This document shows, piece by piece, positions 16,226 through 25,714 of a DNA stretch of 49,388 nt; positions within the stretch are counted from its first letter, which is position 1, and every line of letters begins with the position of its first letter. The stretch is from positions 1 to 49,388 of the forward strand of contig CABUWK010000014.1 in NCBI GenBank assembly GCA_902495325.1, in the 5' to 3' direction. The position numbers and the translations under genes are program-made. The stretch comes from an uncultured Acidiphilium sp. (GTDB taxonomy: Bacteria > Bacillota > Clostridia > Christensenellales > Borkfalkiaceae). The notes under the pieces were generated by a model, which saw only the letters and a program-made list of their open reading frames with translations, did not search any database and had not been told where the DNA came from.

Positions 16226-19200
16226 TTAACGGACTATTTTATTATAGGTGTCATAGCCGTTGCGGCGGGCTTGCTCGTTGAATCTGTTGAAATCGTTTGA
16301 AGAATACCGGCATTTCGGATAGGCATGGCATGAAATGAAATTTCCGTATTTCCCATGACGGATTACAAGGAAATCTCCGCATTGCGGACAGCGGTTATTT
16401 CTTTTTACGGCTTCGGCGTCTTTGATTGTATACTTGCAATAAGGAAAGTTGGAGCATCCGATCATGGTTTTGCGGGCGACAAGAATCCCTTTGCACCACG
16501 GGCAAAGCCTGTCTTCCGTACGGCTGAGTTTTACTTCTCTGTCGGTTTTTCCGATCAGGGTGGCGATTTCGTTTACGAAGCAGGACGTTCTGTTCCGGTC
16601 GGATAATACATAAACGATGGATTTCGTCCGGCTGAGCGCAACGTAAAACAAACGTCGTTCTTCGGCATAAAGGAAATTCTCTTTTTCGGACAGTACGAGA
16701 TGGAGAAGGGGATCGTCTTCCATTTTGTTCGGAAAACCGTTTTTTGCATTTTCACCGCTGAGCAGAATAACGAAATCGCTCTCCAGACCTTTCGATCCGT
16801 GAACCGTTTTAAATGTTATTTTTAAATCGGGAAAATCCTTGTGCCGGATCCGGAATTCCGCTTTCGGCGTTTCGGAAATGTCCTGTTTGCGTACGACCTG
16901 CACGATTTCTATTTTCCCCCGGACAAATTCGTTATCCGGCAGTAAACTTTCGCGTTCCTTATTGTTTCGACCGAGAACGAGAACTTCGGCATCTTTTTTT
17001 ATTTCCGAAATTTCATGCAGAGCTTGGGTGAATGCTTCGATCCTGTCGTTATCGTGAAACAGAATTCTGACGGGGTCTTTCTGATGTTTTTGTGAACGGA
17101 TGTGTTTTCGGTATTGGATCGGATTTGCCGTGATAAAAGGTTCAATCGTTTCCTGCAATTCCGCAGAATTACGATAGGTCATGGTGATACGGTTGATTGC
17201 GGTGTCCCGGAAATAGCGGTCGAAGTGCAGAAAGATTCCGACGTCGCATCCGGCAAACCGATAGATTGCCTGCCAGTCGTCACCGACGGCAAACAATTTT
17301 GCGTCTCCGTGATCGATCAATTTCTGTAAGAATCTCATTCTGCTTTGCGAGATATCCTGAAATTCGTCGACAATAATATAGCGGTAACGGTGATCGGGCA
17401 GAGTGTCGAGCGCGTTTGTAGCCTGCAGGATCATGTCGTCGAAGTCGATTTTATCCTGTTGTCGCAGATTGTCGATATAAAAACGGTAAAAGTCTTCGCA
17501 GACGGAAAGAAAAATATTCTTTCTCGTGTTTGCATACGGAGAACCGTGGTTTTGTTCTTTCAGTTCCGCAAAATGTTTTTCGGAAGGAAATTGCGATTTG
17601 TATAAACTGACGAAAGAGGAGATCAGATTTTTGAACGAAGTAAATTCGTAGCCTGCGCATACATCGCGGATATAATCGGCAATTTCTTCCTGCGTCATCG
17701 GGGTGAAGATTACGCCGTGCTCTTTCAGATTTCTCTCGAGATTCGGGAACAGTGTTCCTTCCTTGAATTCGTAGGAATAGGATTCAAGGCACACCGTGTG
17801 ATTTTCGGCGTGAGTCTGTCTTTTCCATTCCATGCTGCGAAGATATCCGGCTTCCTCTTCCGGAGAATATTGCGGGGTTCTTCCGTTTTTGTCGATACCG
17901 TAATGCTCTATGTAAATATGGTGATCGGGAAGATAAAAATCGGGCGTGTACTGACGTTTGTCCGGGGTGGCAGTGTCGATTTCGTATGCGCGTTCATATT
18001 CATAGCGAATTCCATTCAAAAACAGAAAGTTGGCGATGGCGAGCTCTTCATAACTTTTTACGTATTCCTGACGCAAAGTTCTTTTTTCGATGTTTCCGAC
18101 ATCGCAGGCTCGGCGGGAATCTTTCAGCGTTTGCAGATTATAAGCTTTCAGATCCTCGTATTTTTCGCTTGTACTGTCATATTTCTTTTCGATTGCATTT
18201 TCGGGGAGCAGATAAAAAGAGAAAAATTCGAAAACGGCTTTTACGATTGATTGGTTTTCAAGCAATTTCCGATCGAAATAATCCTGAATGATTGCCTTGA
18301 ACTGATCTTCGATCGCGTTTTTCTTCCCGTTATGTGCACGCAGAATTTCCAGACCGATCGCATGAAATGTTTTGACTTTGATCTGCGGATACATGAGTCC
18401 GATTTTCTTTGCAAGGTCGGTTGCCGATTCCTTTGAATAGGAAAGCAGTAAAATCCGATCATGCGGAACTTTTTGCCGTTCGTCAGCCATTTGACTTTTC
18501 CGCAGATCGTCAATGTTTTTCCTGCGCCTGCACCGGCGATTGTGAGATTGGATCCCGGATCGCACAGAATTGCGCGACGCTGTTCGTCGTCCAGAGATCT
18601 GCCGTTGATGTCATCGAAAATATGATCTTTCGAATGTCTTTCAATGTAATCTTCGTTATGGTGCGTTACGATCCGTTTGTCGAGATCCAGAAGTTTATAA
18701 TATTTCGATCCGAGGGCTTTGATGCGGGTGAGAAGTTCCGTTGCTTCGGCGAAAAATTCTTTTTCCCGTTCGCCGTCGATGTACTCGTCCGGAAAGCTGT
18801 TCCGGAATTGTTCAAACTTCCGGATCAGTCCGAATTGTTCGAATATTTTCGGATAGTCGCTGAATATTTCGCCGATCCCTTTGAGAAAACGAAGATAATC
18901 TTCTTTATTCGGGGAGTTCGGAATCGTGAATTCCGAAATTCTTAACGCGAGGTCGTTATAAACATAAATCTGATCGAAAGTATAATTTTCGATATTTCCG
19001 ACGATCTCGTCCGTTCCGCCCGAGGAAATTACCTCATCGAGGCGAGTTTGCAGATCCTTTATCGTTTCGTTATGTTGTTTTGCGAGGCGCACGGATTGCA
19101 TAAAGCGTTCTTCCGCGCGCGTTGTTTTTTCGGTGTGCAAGCGACGATCGGATTCGGAAATAATTTCCTGGTCAATGTTTATAATCCGAAATACAGGTAA

Positions 19201-19290
19201 CTCCGCTTCGATAAGGCGAACGGCTCGTCGTATTTTGAAACGATATTTCTGAGTGGCGAAAAACTCGGATATTTTCTTGGGAAAACGCAT
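16226..19290 (-). pseudogene. UvrD/Rep-like superfamily 1 helicase with C-terminal zinc fingers, broken by a frameshift
   Basis: An SF1 DNA helicase in two frames. The upstream part (from ATG 19290) holds a coiled N-terminal region and Walker A (TIAGAGAGKTLTICGKVKW). The downstream part has motif Ia (LLLSYSKESA), II (IIVDEFQDISQ), III (AVGDDWQAIYRFAG), V (TVHGSKGLESDFVIL), VI (RLFYVALSRTK) and two four-cysteine topoisomerase-type zinc fingers (CPWCKG...C...C and CPQCGD...C...C). The frames meet at an A5 run (plus-strand T5 at 18470-18474). One extra A joins NGKK to VPHDRILLL and gives a full-length protein of about 1020 residues. This is either a real one-base deletion or a sequencing or assembly error. 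The upstream start is only moderately sure (AGGGGG about 13 bases away). Confidence 0.85.
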
Positions 19291-19358
19291 GACGGTAAAT
19301 AAAATCCCCCTGTATAAGTTTGTTAACCGGCTGTTTTTATTTGTTGCCGATATAAAAA

Positions 19359-19386
19359 CGCCGCTTTTCACGGCTGAAAGGCGGCG
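19359..19386 (-). terminator. Terminator after the dehydrogenase gene
   Basis: On the minus strand CGCCGC-C-TTTCA, loop GCCG, TGAAA-A-GCGGCG, then GTTTTTATA. It lies between the dehydrogenase stop (19413) and the helicase start. Confidence 0.9.
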
Positions 19387-19412
19387 AGGTTTTTTGAGGT
19401 GCGGAAACAAAG

Positions 19413-20435
19413 TCAGCTGAGCATGTTGATCATGAAACTCGGGACGGGTTGTTTCGCTTTGTAGCTTTCCGCCATTTTCGCAACGCTTGCTTCGATGTCG
19501 TCCATTTTGGTAAGGGGAAGCGTATAGCCGGAAAGATCCACGGCTTTGTTTGCGAGAATGTTGATGGCGGGCTCGAAATTGCCGTAACCGTTGGTGACGG
19601 AAACGGTGGAAAGCTGTTTCGAGAGGGCAATGCCGAGCGGAATTTTTACGTTGGGGAAAGAATAACCGGCAAACGCGATCTTTCCCGAAGGCGCGGCGAC
19701 TTTGAATGCGAGATCTGTCGGAAGCCCGGAGCGGGTGAGAAAAGCGACCTTTCCGACCGCTCTTCCTCCGGTGAGAGAAAGAACTTCTTTTTCCGTTTTC
19801 GCGCTTGCTTTCAGCGTGTAATAGACCCCCGATTTCTTCGCGCGGAGCAAAGCTTCTTCGTTTTCGTCGATCAGAATGGGAACGCCCTGATAGTAAATGA
19901 TCAGTTGCGCCAGGATCGACCCGAAGACCGATCCGCCGAAGATCGCTACGTGCTGACCTTTTTCGACGTCGAGCTTGTCGATCACGGAAAGGGCGAGGGC
20001 GATGTAATCGGTATAAACGGCTTCGTTGTCTTTTACGCTTTGCGGCAGGGGGAAAATGTCTGCCATTTTAATGACGGCGAAATCTTTTAAAAACCCGGCG
20101 GAATTTTTCCCCGCGACGGAAAAATCATAACATTCCTGCGGATCTCCGCCCGCGCAGTGATAGCATTTTCCGCACGGTTTTACCGGAGACAGAACGACGC
20201 GCGTTCCTTTTTCGAAATACGGGACGGGAGAACCGAGCTCCGTGACCTGACCGACTGCCATGCGCCCGGGAATCACGGGGTATTTCCCTTTTTCCTCGCC
20301 GGTATACAGAGAGATATCCTCTTCGGTGAGGAGGGTGCGCGTCAGTTTTACTTTCGCGCTGTCAACGTCGTCCAGCATTTCGGTCATATTGATTTTTTCG
20401 ATTTTTCCGAGAGCGGAAATCTGCCAACCTGTCAT
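19413..20435 (-). CDS. Medium-chain dehydrogenase-like protein lacking catalytic zinc ligands
   Basis: A 340-residue protein of the zinc alcohol dehydrogenase superfamily. The structural zinc Cys cluster is present (CGKCYHCAGGDPQEC, about residues 92-107) and a Rossmann fold follows (AIFGGSVFGSILAQ, about 165). The catalytic zinc site is altered: the family's Cys-Gly-x-Asp-x-His region reads LTEEDISLYTG and the Gly-His-Glu motif reads GRM. It therefore may not be a classical alcohol dehydrogenase. It is monocistronic, with its own promoter and terminator. The start has only a weak ribosome binding site. Substrate unknown. Confidence 0.8.
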   Translation of the reverse strand: MTGWQISALGKIEKINMTEMLDDVDSAKVKLTRTLLTEEDISLYTGEEKGKYPVIPGRMAVGQVTELGSPVPYFEKGTRVVLSPVKPCGKCYHCAGGDPQECYDFSVAGKNSAGFLKDFAVIKMADIFPLPQSVKDNEAVYTDYIALALSVIDKLDVEKGQHVAIFGGSVFGSILAQLIIYYQGVPILIDENEEALLRAKKSGVYYTLKASAKTEKEVLSLTGGRAVGKVAFLTRSGLPTDLAFKVAAPSGKIAFAGYSFPNVKIPLGIALSKQLSTVSVTNGYGNFEPAINILANKAVDLSGYTLPLTKMDDIEASVAKMAESYKAKQPVPSFMINMLS

Positions 20436-20576
20436 TTTTATACCTGAAAATTCAAATTAAACTCTTTTAAAACGACGGGGATCCGATCGTTTCCCTTGCG
20501 GAACCTTGCCGGAATCCCTGCGGATTTTTAAGCAGAAACATGCGTTTTTGCACTTTTTGCCTGAAATATCGTGCCT

Positions 20577-20640
20577 CCGAAAACCTTGTAAGCAAGTTTC
20601 GGGTTTCTTCTATTATATACGATTTGGTTTTATTTTGCAA
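20577..20640 (-). promoter_or_regulatory. Promoter and leader hairpin of the dehydrogenase gene
   Basis: On the minus strand TTGCAA (20640-20635), 17 bases, TATAAT (20617-20612). The start point would be near 20605, giving a leader of about 170 nt. Right at its 5' end CCGAAACTTG pairs with CAAGGTTTTCGG (20577-20602). No known riboswitch class is recognised in the leader. Confidence 0.65.
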
Positions 20641-20692
20641 GTGATTGAAACCGAAATTTATTGATTTAATTTTCGTTTTCCCCGTGAAACGT

Positions 20693-20721
20693 TTGACATG
20701 AGGCGAAAAATGGGATATAAT
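20693..20721 (+). promoter_or_regulatory. Promoter of rpmE
   Basis: TTGACA (20693-20698), 17 bases, TATAAT (20716-20721): a perfect sigma-A consensus, fitting a ribosomal protein gene. Confidence 0.9.
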
Positions 20722-20753
20722 AGTTTAGCATTAATTCTTGTGAGGTGATCAGA

Positions 20754-20957
20754 ATGAAATCGGAAATCCATCCTAAATATAAAACCGTCACCGTACAGTG
20801 TGCTTGCGGGGAAACGTTCCAGACCGGTTCCACCAAAGACGTAGACGTTATTAAAGTGGATATTTGCAGTAAATGTCATCCGTTCTTTACCGGCAAGCAG
20901 AAACTGGTAGACACCGGCGGGCGCGTTGACAAATTCAAGAAAAGATACAGCCTTTGA
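20754..20957 (+). CDS. rpmE: Ribosomal protein bL31, zinc-binding type
   Basis: A 67-residue large-subunit ribosomal protein. It keeps the four cysteines of the zinc-binding (type A) form (CACG near residue 16 and CSKC near 37) and the HPFFTGKQKLVDTGGRVDKF signature. The start is at 20754 because GAGGTG stands seven bases upstream; a GTG three codons earlier is part of that site. A terminator follows, so it is expressed apart from the downstream operon. Confidence 0.97.
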   Translation: MKSEIHPKYKTVTVQCACGETFQTGSTKDVDVIKVDICSKCHPFFTGKQKLVDTGGRVDKFKKRYSL

Positions 20958-21010
20958 TATCGTGAGAACATCGGCTGTAGCATAAGCCGATTTTCGATTC
21001 GGTAACTCCG

Positions 21011-21034
21011 GCCCTAAGTGTTTTCGCTTAGGGC
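21011..21034 (+). terminator. Terminator of rpmE
   Basis: GCCCTAAG (21011-21018) pairs with CTTAGGGC (21027-21034), then TTATTTTTTA. It is the textbook form. Confidence 0.92.
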
Positions 21035-21098
21035 TTATTTTTTATCCCGGTCGGTCGGGAGAGCCGGGGTCGGGCTTGTTCGTAAAAAAGGAGAAGAA

Positions 21099-22883
21099 AT
21101 GCCCAGAAAACAGAAAGATCAGAGAGTAAAAAGAACGTCCATCGGCGGGCAAGCCGTGCTGGAAGGGGTCATGATGCGCGGGAAAACCGCCATTGCGACC
21201 GCCGTGCGCGACGAGGACGGGGTCATCCGCCTGGAAGCGGAGCGGCTGAAACCGAACGACGGTATCATTCATAAAATCCCGGTCGTGAGGGGAGCGGTGA
21301 ATTTTTTCGCGTCTCTCGTGTCCGGAATGAAGGTGCTGATGCGTTCGGCGGAAGTATACGGCGAAGACACGGGCGAACCTTCGAAATTCGAAAAATGGCT
21401 CGCGAAAACTTTTAAGATCGACGTGATGAACGTCGTGATGGCGATCGGGGTGATCCTCGGCATCGCTTTTTCGGTCGGATTGTTTTTCGTCCTGCCCCAT
21501 TTTGCCGGTAAGCTCTTTGCAGAATACGTCAGCTCGAACGAACTTCTGCGTAACCTTGCGGAAGGACTTCTGCGGATCGCGATATTCGTCTGCTATATTC
21601 TTCTTACGTCTTTGATGAAGGATATCCGCCGCACCTATATGTACCACGGGGCGGAGCATAAAACCATAACCTGCTACGAGAAGGGGTTGCCTCTCACCGT
21701 GGAAAACGTGCAGAAATGCCGCCGCGTGCACGATCGTTGCGGCACGACGTTCATGTTTTTCGTCATGTTCGTCAGCATTCTGGTATATTCCTTTTTCGGC
21801 TCGGTCTTTCATATCGAAAACGGCGGACTGAAACTTCTGGTAAAACTCGCCCTTCTGCCCCTTGTGGCGGGGCTTTCGTACGAACTTCTGAAAGCCCTTG
21901 CGAAAACGCAGAGCCCTCTCGTTCTGCCGTTGAAACTGCCCGGGCTCGCGTTGCAGAAGATCACGACGAGAGAGCCGGACGACGGTATGGCGGAGGTTGC
22001 GATCACGGCGTTTTGTAAGGTGCTTTCGATGGATGAAAATCCGGAAGAACAGGGTTGCAGATTCGTCTGCGCGGAAAAACTTTCCTCGGTGAAGAAACGG
22101 GTGGAAGAAAGCCTTGCGGAGAAAGGGATCGACGGCGCGGACGGCGAGTGGATCCTTTGCGAAGCGACGGGAAAAAAGAGGAGCGAGCTTTCGGAAGACT
22201 GCACCCTTTCCGCGGGGAAGGTGGAAAAGATCGACAAACTGCTCGCGGAGAGACTGACGGGAAAACCCCTCTGGTATATCCTCGGCACGTGTAATTTTTA
22301 CGGGTACGATTTCAAAGTGGACGGGCGTGTTCTGATCCCCCGTCCGGAAACGGAAGAACTGGTGAGCGAGGCGCTCAAGCTCGTGAAAGCGGGCGACCGC
22401 GTGCTCGATCTTTGTACGGGCAGCGGGGCGATCGCCGTGACGGTCGCGTTGAAAACGGGCGCGACGGTCGTTGCGAGCGACGTTTCCGACGAAGCGTTAT
22501 CTCTTGCGAAGGAAAACGCGGCGCGTCTCGGTGCGAACGTGGAATTTTTGCAGGGCGATCTGTTTGAAAACGTTTCTGGAGAGTTCGACGCGATCCTTTC
22601 CAATCCGCCCTATATTCCCACGGCGGACATTGCGGGGCTTCAGACGGAAGTGAAAGATCACGAACCGATGCTCGCGCTCGACGGCGGCGAGGACGGACTT
22701 GACTTTTATCGCAGGATCGCGGCGGAGGCGGGCGGCTTTCTGAAAGAGGGCGGAACCCTTCTTCTCGAGGTCGGAGAAGGCGAAGCGGAAAAAGCGGCGG
22801 AAATGCTCCGCGGCTTCTGTAACGTGCGGATCATAAAAGACCTGGAAGGGATCGAAAGAATTGTAGCGGCGGTGAAATTATGA
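21099..22883 (+). CDS. prmC: Fusion of DUF1385 (YqhQ-like) membrane protein and PrmC release factor glutamine methyltransferase
   Basis: A single 594-residue frame with two complete modules. Residues about 15-315 are DUF1385/YqhQ: SIGGQAVLEGVMMRGK, four or so membrane segments, the HGAEHKTI and RCGTTFMFFV metal-like motifs, and the usual end TTREPDDGMAEVAI. Residues about 325-594 are PrmC, which methylates the GGQ glutamine of release factors: an N-terminal helical domain, the SAM loop DLCTGSGAIAVT and the catalytic NPPYIP. In most Clostridia these are separate adjacent genes. The start is at 21099 after AAAGGAG. Its stop overlaps the start of prfA (ATGA), the substrate of PrmC. Confidence 0.93.
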   Translation: MPRKQKDQRVKRTSIGGQAVLEGVMMRGKTAIATAVRDEDGVIRLEAERLKPNDGIIHKIPVVRGAVNFFASLVSGMKVLMRSAEVYGEDTGEPSKFEKWLAKTFKIDVMNVVMAIGVILGIAFSVGLFFVLPHFAGKLFAEYVSSNELLRNLAEGLLRIAIFVCYILLTSLMKDIRRTYMYHGAEHKTITCYEKGLPLTVENVQKCRRVHDRCGTTFMFFVMFVSILVYSFFGSVFHIENGGLKLLVKLALLPLVAGLSYELLKALAKTQSPLVLPLKLPGLALQKITTREPDDGMAEVAITAFCKVLSMDENPEEQGCRFVCAEKLSSVKKRVEESLAEKGIDGADGEWILCEATGKKRSELSEDCTLSAGKVEKIDKLLAERLTGKPLWYILGTCNFYGYDFKVDGRVLIPRPETEELVSEALKLVKAGDRVLDLCTGSGAIAVTVALKTGATVVASDVSDEALSLAKENAARLGANVEFLQGDLFENVSGEFDAILSNPPYIPTADIAGLQTEVKDHEPMLALDGGEDGLDFYRRIAAEAGGFLKEGGTLLLEVGEGEAEKAAEMLRGFCNVRIIKDLEGIERIVAAVKL

Positions 22884-23956
22884 TCGAAAGACTGGAAACC
22901 ATACTCGAACGCTTCCGGAAACTGAACGAACTCGTTTCCGATCCCGCCGTGATCGCAGACGTGCCTTCCTGGCAGAAATACGTGAAGGAACGGGCGGAGA
23001 TCGAAGAGACCGCCGAAAAATACCTCGAATACAAAAAGACGGAAGAGAACGGAAAAGAGGCGGAAGAAGCCTTGAAAACGGAGACCGACCGCGAGATGCG
23101 GGCGATGCTCGAAGAGGAATATTACGATTGTAAAAACAAACTTTCCGCGATCACCGAAGAACTGAGGGTTCTTCTGATCCCGAAAGATCCGGACGACGAA
23201 AAAAACGTTATCGTGGAGATCCGCGGCGGGGCGGGCGGCGAGGAAGCCGCGCTGTTTGCTTACGAGCTTTATCGGATGTACGTGAAATACGCCGAAAGAA
23301 ACCGCTGGAAAACGGAGGAGATCGACAGCAATACCACAGAACTCGGCGGCGTGAAGGAAGTCGTATTCTCGATCAGCGGGAAAGGCGTTTATTCCAGAAT
23401 GAAATACGAAAGCGGCGTGCACCGCGTGCAGAGGGTCCCTGACACCGAATCGCAGGGAAGGATTCACACGTCTACGGTCACGGTCGCCGTTCTGCCCGAA
23501 GCGGAAGACGTGGAAGTGCAGATCGACGAGAAGGATCTCAAGATCGACACTTATCGTTCGAGCGGGGCGGGCGGACAGCACGTGAACAAAACGGAATCGT
23601 GTATCCGCATGACCCATCTGCCGACGGGGATCGTCGTGACCTGTCAGGACGAACGTTCGCAGATCAAAAACAGGGAAAAGGCGATGAAAGTGATGAAAAG
23701 CCGCCTTTACGATTATTACAACACGAAATACAGAAACGAATACGACGCCAATCGCAAAAGTCAGGTCGGTACGGGAGACCGTTCGGAGAGGATCCGCACG
23801 TATAATTTCCCGCAGGGCAGAGTGACCGATCACCGCATCGGCTTTACGATCTATACGCTGGAAAGTTTTCTGATGGGTGATCTCGGGGAAATGGTGCAGG
23901 CACTTCAGGTTGCGGACAGAGAAGCGAAACTGTCCGGAGAGGAGAACTCATTATGA
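22880..23956 (+). CDS. prfA: Peptide chain release factor 1
   Basis: A 358-residue class I release factor that ends translation at UAA and UAG. It shows the GGAGGEEAALFA segment, VQRVPDTESQGRIHTSTVT, and the GGQ loop SSGAGGQHVNKTESCIR, whose Gln triggers peptide release and is methylated by PrmC, encoded just upstream with a 4-base overlap. The recognition tripeptide in domain 2 was not identified with certainty. The length is normal. Confidence 0.97.
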   Translation: MIERLETILERFRKLNELVSDPAVIADVPSWQKYVKERAEIEETAEKYLEYKKTEENGKEAEEALKTETDREMRAMLEEEYYDCKNKLSAITEELRVLLIPKDPDDEKNVIVEIRGGAGGEEAALFAYELYRMYVKYAERNRWKTEEIDSNTTELGGVKEVVFSISGKGVYSRMKYESGVHRVQRVPDTESQGRIHTSTVTVAVLPEAEDVEVQIDEKDLKIDTYRSSGAGGQHVNKTESCIRMTHLPTGIVVTCQDERSQIKNREKAMKVMKSRLYDYYNTKYRNEYDANRKSQVGTGDRSERIRTYNFPQGRVTDHRIGFTIYTLESFLMGDLGEMVQALQVADREAKLSGEENSL

Positions 23957-25146
23957 TAACGTTATCCAGGAAGGCGGCGGCGATAGAACCGTCCGTTACT
24001 CTCGAAATTTCGGCAAAAGCGAAGGCGATGAAGGCGGAGGGAAAAAAGATCGTCGCCTTTACGGCGGGCGAGCCCGATTTCGATACGCCCGTCCCCATCG
24101 TGGAAGCGGCGAAAAAAGCGCTTGACGACGGCTATACGAAATATACCCCCGCTGCCGGTCTGCCGGAATTGAAGCGGGCGATCTGCGAAAAGTTTCTCTC
24201 GGACAACGGTCTTTCGTACGAGCCGGGGCAGATCGTCGTGTCGGACGGGGCGAAAAGCTCGCTGTTTCACGCGATCGCGGCGATCGCCGGCGAGGGGGAC
24301 GAGGTGATCGTTCCTTCTCCTTATTGGGTGACTTACGTAGAGCAGATCCGTCTTTGCGGCGCTACGCCCGTTATTGTGGAAACAACGGAAAAGTCCGGCT
24401 ATAAGCTTTTAAAAGAGCAATTCGAACAGGCTGTTACCGAAAAGACGAAGTGTCTGATTCTGAATTCTCCGTGTAACCCTACGGGGGCGGTTTATACTCG
24501 TGAAGAACTTTCCGGCATTGCGGAAGTGTGCGAAAGGCGCGGTGTTGCCGTCATTTCGGACGAGATCTACGAGAAACTCGTTTTCGACGGCGCGAAGCAC
24601 GTTTCGATCGCCTCGCTTTCGCCCTATATGAAGGATAATACGATCGTGATCAACGGCGTTTCGAAAACGTACGCCATGACGGGATGGCGCATCGGTTATC
24701 TTGCCGCGCCGACAAACGTGGCGAGTGCGATCTCCGCCATGCAGGGGCATACGACGAGCAATGCCTGCTCGTTCGCACAGGTCGCTTCCGTCGCCGCCCT
24801 TCACACGGGAGAAGCCGTTCCCGAGCATATGCGCGAGGTTTTCGATAAACGTCGCGTTCTGCTTTTGTCTCTTCTGGCAGAGATCCCGCAATTGGGTTTC
24901 ATCCGTCCCGAGGGTGCGTTTTACGTATTCGTCGACATCGGCGGCTGTATCGGGAAAAGCTTTCGGGGAGAGCGGATAAACGGCAGCGTCGATTTCTGCA
25001 ACGCTCTGCTCGAAGCGGGCGTGGCGGCAATCCCGGGCGCGGCGTTCGGTCGGGACGATTTTATCCGCCTTTCCTATGCCGTTTCCGAAGAGGATATCCG
25101 CGAGGGCGTGCGGCTGATCGCGGAATTTGTCGGCGGGCTTGTCTGA
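23953..25146 (+). CDS. aspC: Class I/II PLP aminotransferase, aspartate aminotransferase type
   Basis: A 397-residue PLP-dependent aminotransferase. Motifs: FTAGEPDFDTP, YTKYTPAAGLPELK, SDGAKSSLFHAI, NSPCNPTGAVY, VISDEIYEKL and the PLP lysine in NGVSKTYAMTGWRIGY; the carboxylate-binding Arg lies in FIRLSYA. This is the AspB/subgroup I-beta type that makes aspartate from oxaloacetate and glutamate; substrate range is inferred. It overlaps prfA by four bases (ATGA), so it is part of the DUF1385-prmC/prfA operon. Confidence 0.92.
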   Translation: MITLSRKAAAIEPSVTLEISAKAKAMKAEGKKIVAFTAGEPDFDTPVPIVEAAKKALDDGYTKYTPAAGLPELKRAICEKFLSDNGLSYEPGQIVVSDGAKSSLFHAIAAIAGEGDEVIVPSPYWVTYVEQIRLCGATPVIVETTEKSGYKLLKEQFEQAVTEKTKCLILNSPCNPTGAVYTREELSGIAEVCERRGVAVISDEIYEKLVFDGAKHVSIASLSPYMKDNTIVINGVSKTYAMTGWRIGYLAAPTNVASAISAMQGHTTSNACSFAQVASVAALHTGEAVPEHMREVFDKRRVLLLSLLAEIPQLGFIRPEGAFYVFVDIGGCIGKSFRGERINGSVDFCNALLEAGVAAIPGAAFGRDDFIRLSYAVSEEDIREGVRLIAEFVGGLV

Positions 25147-25169
25147 TTTTTCCGGTTTCCGGACGGAAT

Positions 25170-25185
25170 GCCCGGGATATCGGGC
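25170..25185 (+). terminator. Weak hairpin after the aminotransferase gene
   Basis: GCCCG and CGGGC with a six-base loop, followed by GGTTTCTTG. The short stem and poor T-tract make it doubtful. Confidence 0.35.
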
Positions 25186-25242
25186 GGTTTCTTGTCGAAA
25201 ACGAGAAAAGATGAAAATGCTGTAAAAATTCCTTATAACCCC

Positions 25243-25271
25243 TTGAAAAACGGAAAAAAAAGGTTTATAAT
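25243..25271 (+). promoter_or_regulatory. Promoter of the P-loop/threonine-synthase-like pair
   Basis: TTGAAA (25243-25248), 17 bases, TATAAT (25266-25271), about 30 bases before the start of the P-loop gene. Confidence 0.8.
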
Positions 25272-25302
25272 AGAGGCAGAAGAAAACAAGGAGGATCTGT
25301 TT

Positions 25303-25713
25303 ATGATCAAACTCATATACGGACCGAAAGGATTCGGAAAAACCAAAATCATCATGGACGATATCAACGCCGCGGCGAAAACGGCAAAGGGAAACGTCGT
25401 TTTCATTACCGACAAAAAGATCTGCTCGGTGGATATCGATCTGAACGTAAGATGCCTTTACACGGAAGAATACGGGGTGAATACGGTCGAATCGTTTTTA
25501 GGATTTGTAAAAGGTCTTATCGCGGGCAACAGCGATATCGAGTATCTGTTTATCGACGGCATTTTAAGGATCACGCACAGCGATCTTCCGTCGCTCGAAA
25601 CCTTCTGTGCGGAACTGGAAAAACTGCACGAGGAAACGGGGCTTAAAGTGGAAATGACGGTCAGCTCGGCGAAGGAGAATCTGCCCGCATACATGCTGGA
25701 ATATCTGAAATAA
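25303..25713 (+). CDS. Small P-loop NTPase-like protein
   Basis: A 136-residue protein. Walker A is GPKGFGKTK at residues 6-14 and a Walker B-like strand is IEYLFIDGI near residue 84. It is shorter than most P-loop enzymes, with no extra domain. The start is at 25303 because AAGGAGG stands eight bases upstream; a longer reading has no ribosome binding site. It is followed after one base by a threonine-synthase-like gene, so the two act in one transcript. The role is unknown; nucleotide binding is inferred from the motif. Confidence 0.7.
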   Translation: MIKLIYGPKGFGKTKIIMDDINAAAKTAKGNVVFITDKKICSVDIDLNVRCLYTEEYGVNTVESFLGFVKGLIAGNSDIEYLFIDGILRITHSDLPSLETFCAELEKLHEETGLKVEMTVSSAKENLPAYMLEYLK

Positions 25714-25714
25714 C

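Noticed and set aside
18470..18474. Programmed ribosomal frameshift as the main explanation for the helicase
   Set aside because: The run has only five A preceded by C, which is not a full slippery heptamer, and no stimulatory structure was evident; data error or true mutation is simpler.
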